Assembly: GCF_020217485.1 (NCBI RefSeq)
Contig: NZ_JAEKMI010000017.1
Coordinates: 1-64,000 of the forward strand
Direction: 5' to 3'
Source of the DNA: Mycobacterium sp. WUMAC-067
GTDB lineage: Bacteria; Actinomycetota; Actinomycetes; Mycobacteriales; Mycobacteriaceae
DNA length: 64,000 bases
Below are positions 17,659 to 26,309 of this stretch, in pieces. Position numbers and translations under genes: made by a program. Under the pieces are notes generated by a model. The model made no database searches. It had not been told where the DNA came from and was given only the letters and a program-made list of their open reading frames with translations. Each line of letters opens with the position of its first letter. The first letter of the stretch is position 1.

Positions 17659-18206
17659 CCACCGAGTGGGTCGACCGCGAGTTTGACGGCCACGACTTCA
17701 CCGACGAAGACCTGAGCCGCCTGCGGACCGAGCGGGCCGTGTTCACCGAATGCAATTTCAGCGGCGCCAACCTGGCCGAGTCACAACACCGCGGTTCGGC
17801 CTTCCGCAACTGCACGTTCCACCGGACGGCGTTGTGGCACAGCACTTTTGCCCAATGCTCGATGCTGGGGTCGGTGTTCGTGCAGTGCCGGCTGCGGCCG
17901 ATCACGTTCGACGAGGTGGACTTCACGCTCGCCGTGCTCGCCGGCATCGACCTTCGCAGCGTCGACTTCAGCGGCTGCCGGCTGCGGGAGACCAGCCTGG
18001 TGGAGGCCGACCTGCGCAAGGCCGTGCTGCGCGGCGCGGACCTGCGCGGCGCGCGGACCGCCGGCGCCCGGCTGGACGGCGCCGACCTGCGTGGCGCAGG
18101 CATCGACCCGGGGTTGTGGACGACGGCGTCGCTGGCCGGCGCCCGCGTCGACGTCGATCAGGCGATGGCCTTCGCGCTGGCGCACGGGCTGCGGCTGGAC
18201 GGCTGA
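17655..18206 (+). CDS. mfpA: Pentapeptide-repeat DNA-mimic protein MfpA
   Basis: A 183-residue pentapeptide-repeat protein of the quinolone-resistance family. It folds as a right-handed beta-helix that mimics B-DNA and binds DNA gyrase. Repeats of the A(D/N)Lxx type run from about residue 25 to 155 (CNFSGANLAES, FRNCTFHRTAL, VDFSGCRLRETSLVEADLRK, ADLRGARTAGARL). The C-terminal dimerisation helix ends VDQAMAFALAHGLRL. No ATG or GTG fits the expected N-terminus. TTG 17655, overlapping the GTPase stop codon, gives MTTEWVDREF and exactly the 183 residues known for M. tuberculosis MfpA (Rv3361c). It is the last gene of the conservon and converges on an FHA/ABC exporter gene. Confidence 0.92.
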   Translation: MTTEWVDREFDGHDFTDEDLSRLRTERAVFTECNFSGANLAESQHRGSAFRNCTFHRTALWHSTFAQCSMLGSVFVQCRLRPITFDEVDFTLAVLAGIDLRSVDFSGCRLRETSLVEADLRKAVLRGADLRGARTAGARLDGADLRGAGIDPGLWTTASLAGARVDVDQAMAFALAHGLRLDG

Positions 18207-18225
18207 ACTCTCAGCGGCTGATCGT

Positions 18226-20580
18226 TCAGCGGGTGAGCCGGATGCGCCACCGCACCAGCGCGGCGTAGCCGACCGTGAGCACCGCGAGCATGCCCATATC
18301 GAACAGCCAGGCCGCCGGCGTGTGCTCGAAGTGGCTGTCCCGCGGACTCTGCGGACCGGGCGAGACCGTCCACAGGTCGACCGTCGACGCCTGCGCCGCG
18401 TACCCCCACCGCGAGGGCACCAGCCAGGACACCTGGTCGAGAAAGATCCGGTGGGTGACGGGCACCATCCCGCCGGAGAGCACCATCTGCATCATCAGGG
18501 ACACCACCAGCAGCGGCATGATCTGCTCGTTGGACCGCGCCAGCGCCGAGAGCAGTAGACCGAGCATCGCCGCGGCCACGCACGTCGCCGCCACCGCGAC
18601 GAACAGCTCGACGGTGGCGTCCCCGAGCAGCACCGCCGGCCGCGTCGGCGGGCCCTTGCCCAGCACCACGATGGCGGTGGCGATGGCCGCCTGGACGACG
18701 GCGAACGCGCTGAACACCGCGACCTTGGCCAGCAGGTAGGCCGTGCTCGACAGGCCGACCGCCTGTTCCCGCCGGAAGATCGGCCGTTCCCCGATGAGGT
18801 CGCGGATGGTCAGCGCGGTTCCCATGAACGCGGCGGCCATGGTGAGCAAGGTGAGGATCATCCCGGCCTCGCCCGCCGACTCGCCGGCCGGATCGGCATA
18901 GCCGAAGCCGGCGCTGCCGGGAACGGTCAGCGACAGCGCACCCATGACGAACGGCAGCACCGCCAGGAACACGAAATAGGCGCGGTCGGACACGACCAGC
19001 CGTACCTGACGGCGGGCGATCGTGGAGAACTGGTGGCGTTTGCTGGTATGCGGCGGCGCGCCCAGCTCGGCCGGCGCCTCGGTCAGCCTCGGCGGCGGGG
19101 GCTTGTTCTGGGCCAGAAAGCGGCGATTGGCCTCGTCCGGATCGGCGCCCACCTTGGCGAAGATGTGCGCCCAGTTGGTGGTGCCCATGGCCGCGCCGAT
19201 CTGGCCGGGCGGGCCCAGAAACGCCGTCTTGCCGCCGGGCGCCATCAGCAGCACCTGGTCGCAGACGTCGAGGTAGGTCAGCGAGTGCGTCACGACCAGC
19301 ACCACGCGGCCGGCGTCGGCGAGTTGCCGCAGCATCGTCATGACCTGCAAGTCCAGCGCGGGGTCCAGGCCCGACGTCGGTTCGTCGAGGATCAGCAGCG
19401 ACGGCCCGGTGAGCAACTCCAGCGCCACCGACGCGCGTTTGCGCTGCCCGCCGGACAGCTGGTCGACCCGGGTGTTCGCGTGCCCGGTCAGGCCGAGCTC
19501 GTCGAGAACCTGCGCGACCACCTGGGCGCGGTCGGCCTTGCTGGTGTCCGGCGGCAGGCGCAGCTCGGCGGCGTACCCGAGCGCCTGGCTGACCGTGAGC
19601 TGGCGGTGCACGACGTCGTCCTGTGGGACCATCCCGATCCGGGTGCGCAACGAGGCGTACTCGGTGTGGATGTCGTGGCCCTCGAAGGTGACCGAGCCCG
19701 ACGTCGGGGTGGCGTACCCGGCGATCAGCCGCGACAGGGTGGTCTTGCCCGCGCCGGACCCGCCGATGAGGGCGGTCAAGGTACCGGGGCGGGCGGTCAG
19801 CGAGATCCGGTCCAGCAGCTTCTTCCCGCCGATGCCGAAGTTGACCTCGCGCACCTCGAGGCCGCCGGCGCGGGTCGCCGCCTCCTGGCGGCGGACCAGC
19901 ATGCCGCCGCGCAACACCAGGTCGACGTTGCCGATCGTGACGACGTCGCCGTCGGACAGCACCGCCGAGCCGACCCTGACACCGTTGACGAAGGTCCCGT
20001 TGCTGCTGTTCGCGTCGCGGATCTCGGGGCCGGCCGGCGTCGGGGTCAAGAAGGCGTGGTGGCGCGAGGCCAGCACGTCGTGGACGACGACGTCGTTGCT
20101 GAGCGCGCGCCCGATCGAGGCGGTCCGTCCGGTCACCGGCCGGCCGGCGGATTGGGGCCCGGGGGCCGTAAACCGCGTGGTGGGAGATTCCCCGACGTCG
20201 CCGCCGCCCGTGCCGGGCTGCGGCCGCGGCACGGCGCGCTGGGGGTCTCGCAGGCGGAACGAGCGCGCCGGCGGCCGGCCCACCTCGAACGTGATCCGCG
20301 GGCCGTCGGGCTTGCCGATGTTGATGGTCTGGCCGTCGTGGATGTCGACGACCGGCACCCGGTGGCCGTCGAGATAAAACCCGTTGAGCGTGTTGTTGTC
20401 GACCGCCAGCCACCGGCCGTGATCGAAGCGCAGCAGCACGTGCGCGCGGGCGACCAGCGGGTGCGCCACCCGCAAATCGGCGCGCAGATCGCTCCCGACG
20501 ACCACGTCGCGGCCGGCCGCGAAGCTGCCTTCGGAGCGCTCGGATCGAGCCGTCAGCACGGGCTGGGCAGATCGGGTCAT
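18226..20580 (-). CDS. FHA-domain ABC transporter, Rv1747 type (copy 1)
   Basis: A 784-residue fusion matching Rv1747. FHA1 lies near residues 27-95 and FHA2 near 155-220 (NDVVVHDVLASRHHAFL, SSNGTFVNG). The ABC ATPase follows, with Walker A GGSGAGKTT, signature LSGGQRKRASV and Walker B LLILDEP, and then a C-terminal ABC-2 permease with about six helices. FHA domains bind phospho-threonine. In M. tuberculosis PknF phosphorylates Rv1747, which is linked to cell-wall glycolipid export. The linker between the FHA domains is short, about 40 residues, unlike the Pro-rich linker of its upstream paralogue. It lies 36 nt downstream of that paralogue and is probably co-transcribed. No kinase gene is adjacent. 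Confidence 0.9.
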   Translation of the reverse strand: MTRSAQPVLTARSERSEGSFAAGRDVVVGSDLRADLRVAHPLVARAHVLLRFDHGRWLAVDNNTLNGFYLDGHRVPVVDIHDGQTINIGKPDGPRITFEVGRPPARSFRLRDPQRAVPRPQPGTGGGDVGESPTTRFTAPGPQSAGRPVTGRTASIGRALSNDVVVHDVLASRHHAFLTPTPAGPEIRDANSSNGTFVNGVRVGSAVLSDGDVVTIGNVDLVLRGGMLVRRQEAATRAGGLEVREVNFGIGGKKLLDRISLTARPGTLTALIGGSGAGKTTLSRLIAGYATPTSGSVTFEGHDIHTEYASLRTRIGMVPQDDVVHRQLTVSQALGYAAELRLPPDTSKADRAQVVAQVLDELGLTGHANTRVDQLSGGQRKRASVALELLTGPSLLILDEPTSGLDPALDLQVMTMLRQLADAGRVVLVVTHSLTYLDVCDQVLLMAPGGKTAFLGPPGQIGAAMGTTNWAHIFAKVGADPDEANRRFLAQNKPPPPRLTEAPAELGAPPHTSKRHQFSTIARRQVRLVVSDRAYFVFLAVLPFVMGALSLTVPGSAGFGYADPAGESAGEAGMILTLLTMAAAFMGTALTIRDLIGERPIFRREQAVGLSSTAYLLAKVAVFSAFAVVQAAIATAIVVLGKGPPTRPAVLLGDATVELFVAVAATCVAAAMLGLLLSALARSNEQIMPLLVVSLMMQMVLSGGMVPVTHRIFLDQVSWLVPSRWGYAAQASTVDLWTVSPGPQSPRDSHFEHTPAAWLFDMGMLAVLTVGYAALVRWRIRLTR

Positions 20581-20616
20581 CGCATCCAGATTAGAGGTCC
20601 CCGCCTGAGAGCGGCC

Positions 20617-23289
20617 TCAGCGTTTCAGCCGGATGTGCCAGCGCACGATGCCGGTATAACCGATCGAGAGCAGGGTGAGCATGGCCATGTCGAAGACGAA
20701 AATGTGTTTCGAGTGCTGCCAGATCGGGTCGTTGGTCGGGATCTGCTTGACCTTCACCAGCGACGGGAAGTCGATCGAGGACGCGCCCGCGGCATACCCC
20801 CAGCGCGCGGGCGTCAGCCACGCCATCTGTTCGAGACCGATGCGCTGGTAGACCGGGATCATCCCGCTGGAGAACACCAGCTGCGACATGATCGACACCA
20901 CCAGCAGCGGCATGATCTGTTCGTTGGACTGCGCCAGCGCCGACAACAGCAGGCCGAGCATCGCCGACGCCACACAGGTGCCCGCCACGGTGACGAACAG
21001 CGAGAAGGTGGAGTTGCCGAAGAACTGGGGGTGTGCCGTCGGCGCGCCCTTGCCCAGCCGCACGATGATGGTCGCGATCGCGGCCTGGCCGGTCGCGAAG
21101 ACGCAGAACACGGCGATCTTGGCCAGCAGATAGGCGGTGGTGGACAGGCCGACGGCCTGCTCCCGCCGGAAGATCGCGCGCTCGCCGATGAGATCTCGGA
21201 TGGTCAGCGCGGTGCCCATGAAGACCGCACCGATGTTCAGCAGCACCATGATGTACTGCGGCTGCGTGGGCGCGGGGCCCATCGGATCGGCGGGCCCGAG
21301 GCCGGGGTGCGGGCCCTTCACCGTCAGCGACAGCGCGCCGATGAGGAACGGCAGGATCGCCAGGAAGATCGTGTAGCCGCGGTCGGACACGACGAGGCGG
21401 ACTTGGCGGCGGGCGATCGTGGACAGTTGCCGCCACAGGTTGGTTTGGGGCGGTTCGCCCAGATCCGCCGGGCTCTCCGGACTCGGTGGCTGCTCGGAGC
21501 GCTGGTTGCGTTCCTTGAAGCGGCGGTTGGCCTCGTCCGGGTCGGCGCCCACCTTGGCGAAGATGTCGGCCCAGTTGCGGGTGCCCATGGCGGCCTCGAC
21601 CTGGTCGGGCGGCCCGCAGAACGCGGTCTTACCGCCGGGTGCGACCAGCAGGATCTGATCGCACACGTCCAGGTAGGACACCGAGTGGGTCACCACCAGC
21701 ACCACGCGGCCCGCGTCGGCGAGCTGGCGCAGCATCAGCATGACCTGACGGTCCAGCGCCGGGTCCAGGCCGGACGTCGGCTCGTCGAGAAGCAGCAGCG
21801 ACGGCTGGGTGAGCAGCTCGAGCGCGACCGAGGCGCGCTTGCGCTGGCCACCCGAGAGCTTGTCGACCCGCGTCTCGGCGTGCTGGGTCATGTCGAGTTC
21901 CTCGAGCACCTGCGCGACGACGCGGGCCCGTTCCTCTTTGCTGGTGTCGGGGGGCAGGCGCAGCTCGGCGGCGTAGTTGAGGGCCTGGTTGACCGTGAGC
22001 TGGCGGTGCACCACGTCGTCCTGCGGGACCATCCCGATCCTGCTGCGCATGGACGCGTACTCGGTGTGGATGTTGTGGCCCTCGAAGGTCACCGTGCCCG
22101 ACGTGGGGCTGGTGTAGCCGACGATCAGCCGCGAGAGCGTGGTCTTCCCGGCGCCCGAACCACCGATGATGGCCGTGAGCGTCCCGGGCCGGGCCGTCAC
22201 CGAGATGTGGTCGAGCAGCTGCTTGCCGTGGTCGACGGTGTAGCAGACGGAGTTGACCTCCAGGCCGCCGGTCCGCGTCGCCGCCTCGGTGCGCCGGACC
22301 AGGCTGTCGCCGGTGAACACCAGGTCGACGTTGCCGATGGTGACCACGTCGCCCTCGGTCAGCACCGCCGAGCCGACGCGGACGCCGTTGACGAAGGTGC
22401 CGTTCACGCTGTGCGCGTCGCGGATCTCGGTGCCCAGCGGCGTCTGGAGCAAGAACGCGTGATGGCGCGAGGCGAGCACGTCCTGGATGACGATGTCGTT
22501 GTCGGTGGCCCGGCCGATGGTTTGCGACCCGGCCGGCTGCTGGATCGCGCCGGACCGCGACGGCATCAGCGCCTGGAACATCTTGGTCGCCAGGTTCGCC
22601 ACCTCGGGCGGCTTGGCGCTGGTGGGCGCCGCCCGGGTGTGCGGGGCCGCCGCGGGTATGTGCTGCACCGGCGGGGGGCTGTGCACCGCCGCATTGTGCG
22701 GCGGGGGTGGTGCGGCGGGCGGGTATGCGGGCGGTCGCCCACCACCGCCGCCGTACATGGTGTGCCCCGCCGGGCCGGGCCGGTGCGCGGGCGCGGGCTG
22801 CGGTCGCCGCGGCGGCGCCGCCCAGTTGGGCGTGCGCCCGGCCGGGGGCGGCGGCGGGCCGGGTGGGGCGGCGACGGGCGGACCCGGTTGCGCCGACCAG
22901 GCCGCCGCCTGCGGCGGGGCCGCCACCGGGATGTTCATCGATTCGGTCTTGGGGGGCCGCCCGGCCATGCCCTGGTGCCGGCCGACGTCGAACGTCAGCA
23001 GCGGCCCGTCCGGGTTTCCGATGTTGAGCGTTTGCCCGTCGTGGATCTCGACGACCGGCACCCGCCGGCCGTTGACGAAAGTTCCGTTGAGCGAACCGTT
23101 GTCGATGGCCAGCCACTTGCCCTGGTCGAAACGCAGCAACAGGTGGGCGCGCGAGATCAGGGGGTGCGTGATGCGCATGTCGGCCCGCAGATCGCGCCCG
23201 ACGACCACGTCGTGGCCCGCTGCGAAGGTACGTTCAGATCCTTCGTGATGGACGGTTAGCGCTGGCGGGGCTGGTGCGGACATCGCCAC
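20617..23289 (-). CDS. FHA-domain ABC transporter, Rv1747 type (copy 2)
   Basis: An 890-residue paralogue of the downstream gene, with the same order of domains. FHA1 (about 28-95) has the SRAH and DNGSLNGTFVNG motifs. A Pro/Ala/Gly-rich linker of about 130 residues follows, then FHA2 with SRHHAFL and VNGTFVNG. The ATPase carries GGSGAGKTT, LSGGQRKRASV and LLLLDEPTSGLD. The ABC-2 membrane domain ends in RWHIRLKR. The N-terminus closely follows Rv1747 (SAPAPPALTV, then SERTFAAGHDVVVGRDLRAD). In Rv1747 the linker holds the threonines phosphorylated by PknF; the linker here is a candidate for the same role. The two genes form a minus-strand pair converging on the mfpA operon. Confidence 0.9.
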   Translation of the reverse strand: MAMSAPAPPALTVHHEGSERTFAAGHDVVVGRDLRADMRITHPLISRAHLLLRFDQGKWLAIDNGSLNGTFVNGRRVPVVEIHDGQTLNIGNPDGPLLTFDVGRHQGMAGRPPKTESMNIPVAAPPQAAAWSAQPGPPVAAPPGPPPPPAGRTPNWAAPPRRPQPAPAHRPGPAGHTMYGGGGGRPPAYPPAAPPPPHNAAVHSPPPVQHIPAAAPHTRAAPTSAKPPEVANLATKMFQALMPSRSGAIQQPAGSQTIGRATDNDIVIQDVLASRHHAFLLQTPLGTEIRDAHSVNGTFVNGVRVGSAVLTEGDVVTIGNVDLVFTGDSLVRRTEAATRTGGLEVNSVCYTVDHGKQLLDHISVTARPGTLTAIIGGSGAGKTTLSRLIVGYTSPTSGTVTFEGHNIHTEYASMRSRIGMVPQDDVVHRQLTVNQALNYAAELRLPPDTSKEERARVVAQVLEELDMTQHAETRVDKLSGGQRKRASVALELLTQPSLLLLDEPTSGLDPALDRQVMLMLRQLADAGRVVLVVTHSVSYLDVCDQILLVAPGGKTAFCGPPDQVEAAMGTRNWADIFAKVGADPDEANRRFKERNQRSEQPPSPESPADLGEPPQTNLWRQLSTIARRQVRLVVSDRGYTIFLAILPFLIGALSLTVKGPHPGLGPADPMGPAPTQPQYIMVLLNIGAVFMGTALTIRDLIGERAIFRREQAVGLSTTAYLLAKIAVFCVFATGQAAIATIIVRLGKGAPTAHPQFFGNSTFSLFVTVAGTCVASAMLGLLLSALAQSNEQIMPLLVVSIMSQLVFSSGMIPVYQRIGLEQMAWLTPARWGYAAGASSIDFPSLVKVKQIPTNDPIWQHSKHIFVFDMAMLTLLSIGYTGIVRWHIRLKR

Positions 23290-23313
23290 AACTGTAGCTT
23301 GCGGCCCTGTGGA

Positions 23314-24528
23314 TCAGCCTGGAGCGCCTACGGCGTCCGGCGCGCCGGTGACGACGCAGTGGGTCCGGCTGTAGATCGTCGGCATGCACTGATTGCAGTG
23401 CGTGCACGCGGAGTGCACCCGGTGCTGGGCGTCCTCGGCGGCGATCCGGTTGATCAGATCCGGTTCTGCCAGCAGCGCGCGGGCCATCGCGACGAATTCG
23501 AATCCCTCCGCCATCGCCAGGTCCATCGTCTCCCGGTTGGTGATGCCGCCGAGCAGGATCAACGGCATCTTCAACTCGGCGCGGAACAGCTTGGCGTCGC
23601 GCAATAGATAGGCCTCGCGGTAGGGGTATTCGCGCAGGAACTTCTTGCCCGTCATGCGCATGCCCCAGCGCAGCGGCGGCTTGAACGCGCCCGCGAACTG
23701 CTTGAGCGGCGCGTCCCCGCGGAACAGGTACATCGGGTTGACCAGCGAGCTGCCCGCGGTCAGTTCGATCGCGTCCAGCCCGCCGTCTTCCTCCAGCCAC
23801 TTGGCGGTCCTCAGCGATTCCTCCGTGCTGATGCCACCGCGAACGCCGTCGGCCATGTTCAGCTTGGCGGTCACCGCGATCGGTGTGCCTTCCTTTTCGA
23901 CCGCGCGCCGGACGGCCATCACCATGCCGCGGGCGACCTTCGCCCGGTTCTGCAGCGATCCGCCGAACTCGTCGTCGCGGCGATTGATCAGCGGGGACAA
24001 AAACGAACTCGCCAAGTAGTTGTGGCCCAAATGGATTTCGACGGCGTCGAAGCCGGCTTCGATGGCCAGCCGCGCGGCGTTGGCGTGCCCGGCGATGACC
24101 TCGTCGATGTCCTCGCGGGTTGCCTTCTTGGCGAACCGCATCCCGATCGGGTTGAAGAACCGCACCGGCGCCAGCGCCTTGGCTTTGTTCGACTTAGCGT
24201 TGGCCACCGGGCCGGCGTGGCCGATCTGCGCGCTGACCGCCGCGCCCTCGGCGTGGATCGCGTCGGTGAGCCGGCGGAACCCCGGCACCGCCTCCGGCCG
24301 CATCCAGATCCCGTTGCCCTCGGTGCGCCCGCCGGGGGAGACGGCGCAGTAGGCGACGGTCGTCATGCCGACCCCGCCGGCGGCCGGCAGCCGGTGGTAT
24401 TCGATGAGGTCGTCGGTCACCAGCGCGTCCGGCGTGCGCGCCTCGAACGTGGCGGACTTGATAGTGCGGTTACGCAGCGTGATCGGACCGAGCTTCGCGG
24501 GGCTGAAGACGTCCGGAGGGGTAGACAT
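23314..24528 (-). CDS. NADH:flavin oxidoreductase, old yellow enzyme family (Rv3359 type)
   Basis: A 404-residue FMN-dependent TIM-barrel oxidoreductase matching Rv3359. The N-terminal FSPAKLGPITLRNRTIKSA, the active-site region VEIHLGHNYLASSFLSPLINRRDDEFGGS (about residues 165-193) and a late Cys pair, CTHCNQCM near residue 375, are present. The cysteine motif recalls the iron-sulfur site of the 2,4-dienoyl-CoA reductase subgroup, although that group has a further C-terminal domain missing here. Substrate unknown. It begins close to a dispersed-repeat copy on the folD side. Confidence 0.85.
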   Translation of the reverse strand: MSTPPDVFSPAKLGPITLRNRTIKSATFEARTPDALVTDDLIEYHRLPAAGGVGMTTVAYCAVSPGGRTEGNGIWMRPEAVPGFRRLTDAIHAEGAAVSAQIGHAGPVANAKSNKAKALAPVRFFNPIGMRFAKKATREDIDEVIAGHANAARLAIEAGFDAVEIHLGHNYLASSFLSPLINRRDDEFGGSLQNRAKVARGMVMAVRRAVEKEGTPIAVTAKLNMADGVRGGISTEESLRTAKWLEEDGGLDAIELTAGSSLVNPMYLFRGDAPLKQFAGAFKPPLRWGMRMTGKKFLREYPYREAYLLRDAKLFRAELKMPLILLGGITNRETMDLAMAEGFEFVAMARALLAEPDLINRIAAEDAQHRVHSACTHCNQCMPTIYSRTHCVVTGAPDAVGAPG

Positions 24529-24542
24529 ACCGGGAGCCTAAT

Positions 24543-24588
24543 GGCGATCGCAAGCGCGGCGAAGCCGGGCGCGGCGGGTCGCCATCAT
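24543..24588 (+). repeat. Dispersed intergenic repeat, copy A
   Basis: A core of about 40 bp, starting GCGATCGCAAGCGCGGCG and continuing through AGCCGGGCG to GCGGGTCGCC, lies between the oxidoreductase gene and folD. Related copies lie at 47185-47226 (opposite orientation) and 60215-60252. No obvious flanking direct repeat is seen at this copy. The function and the family name are not known to me. Confidence 0.7.
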
Positions 24589-24610
24589 CGATATCTGCCA
24601 GACTGTCAGC

Positions 24611-25456
24611 GTGGGAGCAATCACGCTGGACGGCAAGGCCACCCGCGACGAGATCTTCGTCGACCTCAAACAGCGCGTGGCCGCACTCACCGCATCGGGA
24701 CGCACCCCCGGATTGGGCACCATCCTGGTGGGCGAGGACCCGGGCTCGCAGGCTTACGTGCGGGGCAAGCACGCCGACTGCGCCAAGGTCGGGATCACCT
24801 CGATTCGCCGCGACCTGCCCGCCGACATCAGCACCGCCGCGCTCAACGACACCATCGACGAGCTGAACGCGAACCCCGACTGCACCGGTTATATCGTGCA
24901 GTTGCCGTTGCCCAAGCACCTGGACGAGAACGCGGCGCTGGAGCGGGTCGACCCGAACAAGGACGCCGACGGGCTGCACCCGACCAACCTGGGCCGGCTG
25001 GTGCTCAACAATCCGGCCCCGCTGCCGTGCACGCCGCGCGGCATCGTGCATCTGCTGCGCCGCTACGACGTCGAGATCGCCGGGGCGCACGTGGTCGTCA
25101 TCGGCCGCGGTGTGACGGTCGGTCGCCCGCTGGGGCTGCTGCTGACCCGCCGTTCCGAGAACGCCACGGTGACGTTGTGCCACACCGGGACTCGCGATCT
25201 GCCGGCGTTGACCCGGCAGGCCGACATCATCGTGGCGGCCGTCGGGGTTCCGCACCTGCTGACCGCCGACATGGTGCGTCCCGGCGCCGCGGTGCTCGAC
25301 GTGGGGGTCAGCCGGACCGACGACGGACTCGTCGGCGATGTGCACCCCGATGTGTGGGACGTCGCCGGCCACGTGTCACCCAACCCCGGCGGTGTGGGCC
25401 CGTTGACCCGCGCCTTCCTGCTGACCAACGTCGTCGAGCTGGCCGAGCGGGAATGA
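24611..25456 (+). CDS. folD: Bifunctional methylenetetrahydrofolate dehydrogenase/cyclohydrolase
   Basis: A 281-residue FolD, which interconverts 5,10-methylene-THF and 10-formyl-THF in one-carbon metabolism, matching Rv3356c. The catalytic region [22 protein letters not shown] (about residues 36-57, ending with the family's YVxxK-type motif) is present. So are [23 protein letters not shown] and the NADP-binding [16 protein letters not shown]. The GTG start gives the expected length. It is preceded by CAGACT and 6 nt with no ribosome site, so it may be leaderless. The stop codon overlaps the start of a small membrane protein gene (ATGA). Confidence 0.94.
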   Translation: MGAITLDGKATRDEIFVDLKQRVAALTASGRTPGLGTILVGEDPGSQAYVRGKHADCAKVGITSIRRDLPADISTAALNDTIDELNANPDCTGYIVQLPLPKHLDENAALERVDPNKDADGLHPTNLGRLVLNNPAPLPCTPRGIVHLLRRYDVEIAGAHVVVIGRGVTVGRPLGLLLTRRSENATVTLCHTGTRDLPALTRQADIIVAAVGVPHLLTADMVRPGAAVLDVGVSRTDDGLVGDVHPDVWDVAGHVSPNPGGVGPLTRAFLLTNVVELAERE

Positions 25457-25734
25457 CCGCGCGGACCGTGCTGCGGGCCCAATGGCCGATTCTGTTGGTG
25501 GGCCTGATCTTTGCCACGGCGCTGGCCTTGGTGGGGGCCAACTTCTGGCGCCGCGGTTCGCTGTTGATCGGCATCGGCGTGGGCGTGGCCGCGCTGCTGC
25601 GACTGGTGCTGTCCGAGGAGCGGGCCGGTCTACTGGTGGTGCGCGGCAAGGGAATCGACTTCATCACCACCGCGGTGGTCGGCGCGGCGATGGTCTACAT
25701 CGCGTGGACGATCGACCCGCTGGGCACCGTCTAA
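25453..25734 (+). CDS. Small DUF3017-type membrane protein (Rv3355c type)
   Basis: A 93-residue integral membrane protein with three hydrophobic segments: [19 protein letters not shown] (about 13-31), [18 protein letters not shown] (about 36-53) and [18 protein letters not shown] (near 70-87). It corresponds to Rv3355c and begins inside the folD stop codon (ATGA), so the two are translationally coupled. Its stop codon overlaps that of the convergent DUF732 gene. No enzymatic motif is visible and the function is unknown. Confidence 0.8.
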   Translation: MTARTVLRAQWPILLVGLIFATALALVGANFWRRGSLLIGIGVGVAALLRLVLSEERAGLLVVRGKGIDFITTAVVGAAMVYIAWTIDPLGTV

Positions 25735-26309
25735 AAACTCGGCAGCGCCGGAACCTGTCCGGGCAGCTGCCCGGCCATGCCCGGGATCTGGCCCGTCATT
25801 CCGGGGACCTGGCCCGCCATGCCCGGAATTTGGCCCGTCATCCCCGGGATCTGACCTGCCATCCCCGGGATCTGACCTGCCATCCCCGGGATCTGTCCGG
25901 GCATTCCCGGAACCTGCGGCATGGCGCCGGACAGGTTGCCGCTGGCGATGTTCGCCATCTCCTGGGGGCAATACGTCTGGATCGCGATCGTGGTGAACAT
26001 GCTGGCCATCTGTGGGGACATGCCCCGGCCGGAGATGCTGGACGCGGCCGCGGCGAAGCTGCCGCCCGGTTGCGAAAGCATCGGGCAGATCGATTCGCCG
26101 ACGGCCATCGCGTTTCCGGGTTCGCCGAAGTCGATGCCCGCGTGATTGAGCGCGTCGATGAAGTCGTCGCCGTTGCCCTCCGCTTCGGCCGGCGCCGCGA
26201 AGGCCGAGGCCACCGTGAGCAGGCCGGCCACCGCGGCGAGCAGGCGAATCGGGAGGGGCTGATGACGCAAAACCCAGATCCCCCGATGAGTTCGTGCAAG
26301 TGCCTTCAC
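25731..26309 (-). CDS. Secreted DUF732 protein with heptapeptide-repeat tail (Rv3354 type)
   Basis: A 192-residue exported protein. The signal peptide reads LPIRLLAAVAGLLTVASAFA followed by APAEAEG, with cleavage expected near residues 40-44. The DUF732 domain (residues about 45-130) contains the two typical cysteines (ESICPMLSQPGG and IQTYCPQEMANIASG) and the FIDALNHAGIDFGEP motif. The C-terminal 60 residues consist of about seven GQIPGM(A/T) heptads ending VPALPSF. Rv3354 is about 129 residues long and lacks such a tail as far as I recall. DUF732 proteins are small secreted mycobacterial proteins of unknown function. Confidence 0.82.
   Translation of the reverse strand: MKALARTHRGIWVLRHQPLPIRLLAAVAGLLTVASAFAAPAEAEGNGDDFIDALNHAGIDFGEPGNAMAVGESICPMLSQPGGSFAAAASSISGRGMSPQMASMFTTIAIQTYCPQEMANIASGNLSGAMPQVPGMPGQIPGMAGQIPGMAGQIPGMTGQIPGMAGQVPGMTGQIPGMAGQLPGQVPALPSF
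25765..25918 (-). repeat. In-frame 21-bp tandem repeats in the DUF732 gene
   Basis: About seven 21-bp units encode the GQIPGM(A/T) heptads. Three consecutive units between about 25838 and 25893 are nearly identical (CATCCCCGGGATCTGACCTG on the plus strand), which suggests recent expansion or homogenisation. The outer units are degenerate. Because the period is a multiple of three, copy-number changes keep the reading frame. Confidence 0.8.

Noticed and set aside
17367..18206. A 279-residue version of MfpA from the longest open frame
   Set aside because: The upstream 96 codons lie inside the GTPase gene and have shadow composition; TTG 17655 gives the exact 183-residue family length.
19033..23259. 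A 1408-codon open frame on the plus strand opposite the two FHA-ABC genes
   Set aside because: It is rich in Arg, Gly, His and Gln with no recognisable motif, and runs exactly antisense to two well-supported genes. It is a shadow frame caused by high G+C codon use.
23234..23800. A minus-strand frame covering the boundary of the FHA-ABC and old-yellow-enzyme genes
   Set aside because: It is an alternate frame of the oxidoreductase gene and contains no domain.
25765..25918. Regularly spaced repeats considered as a CRISPR array
   Set aside because: The units are contiguous 21-bp in-frame repeats encoding heptads, with no spacers and no cas genes.
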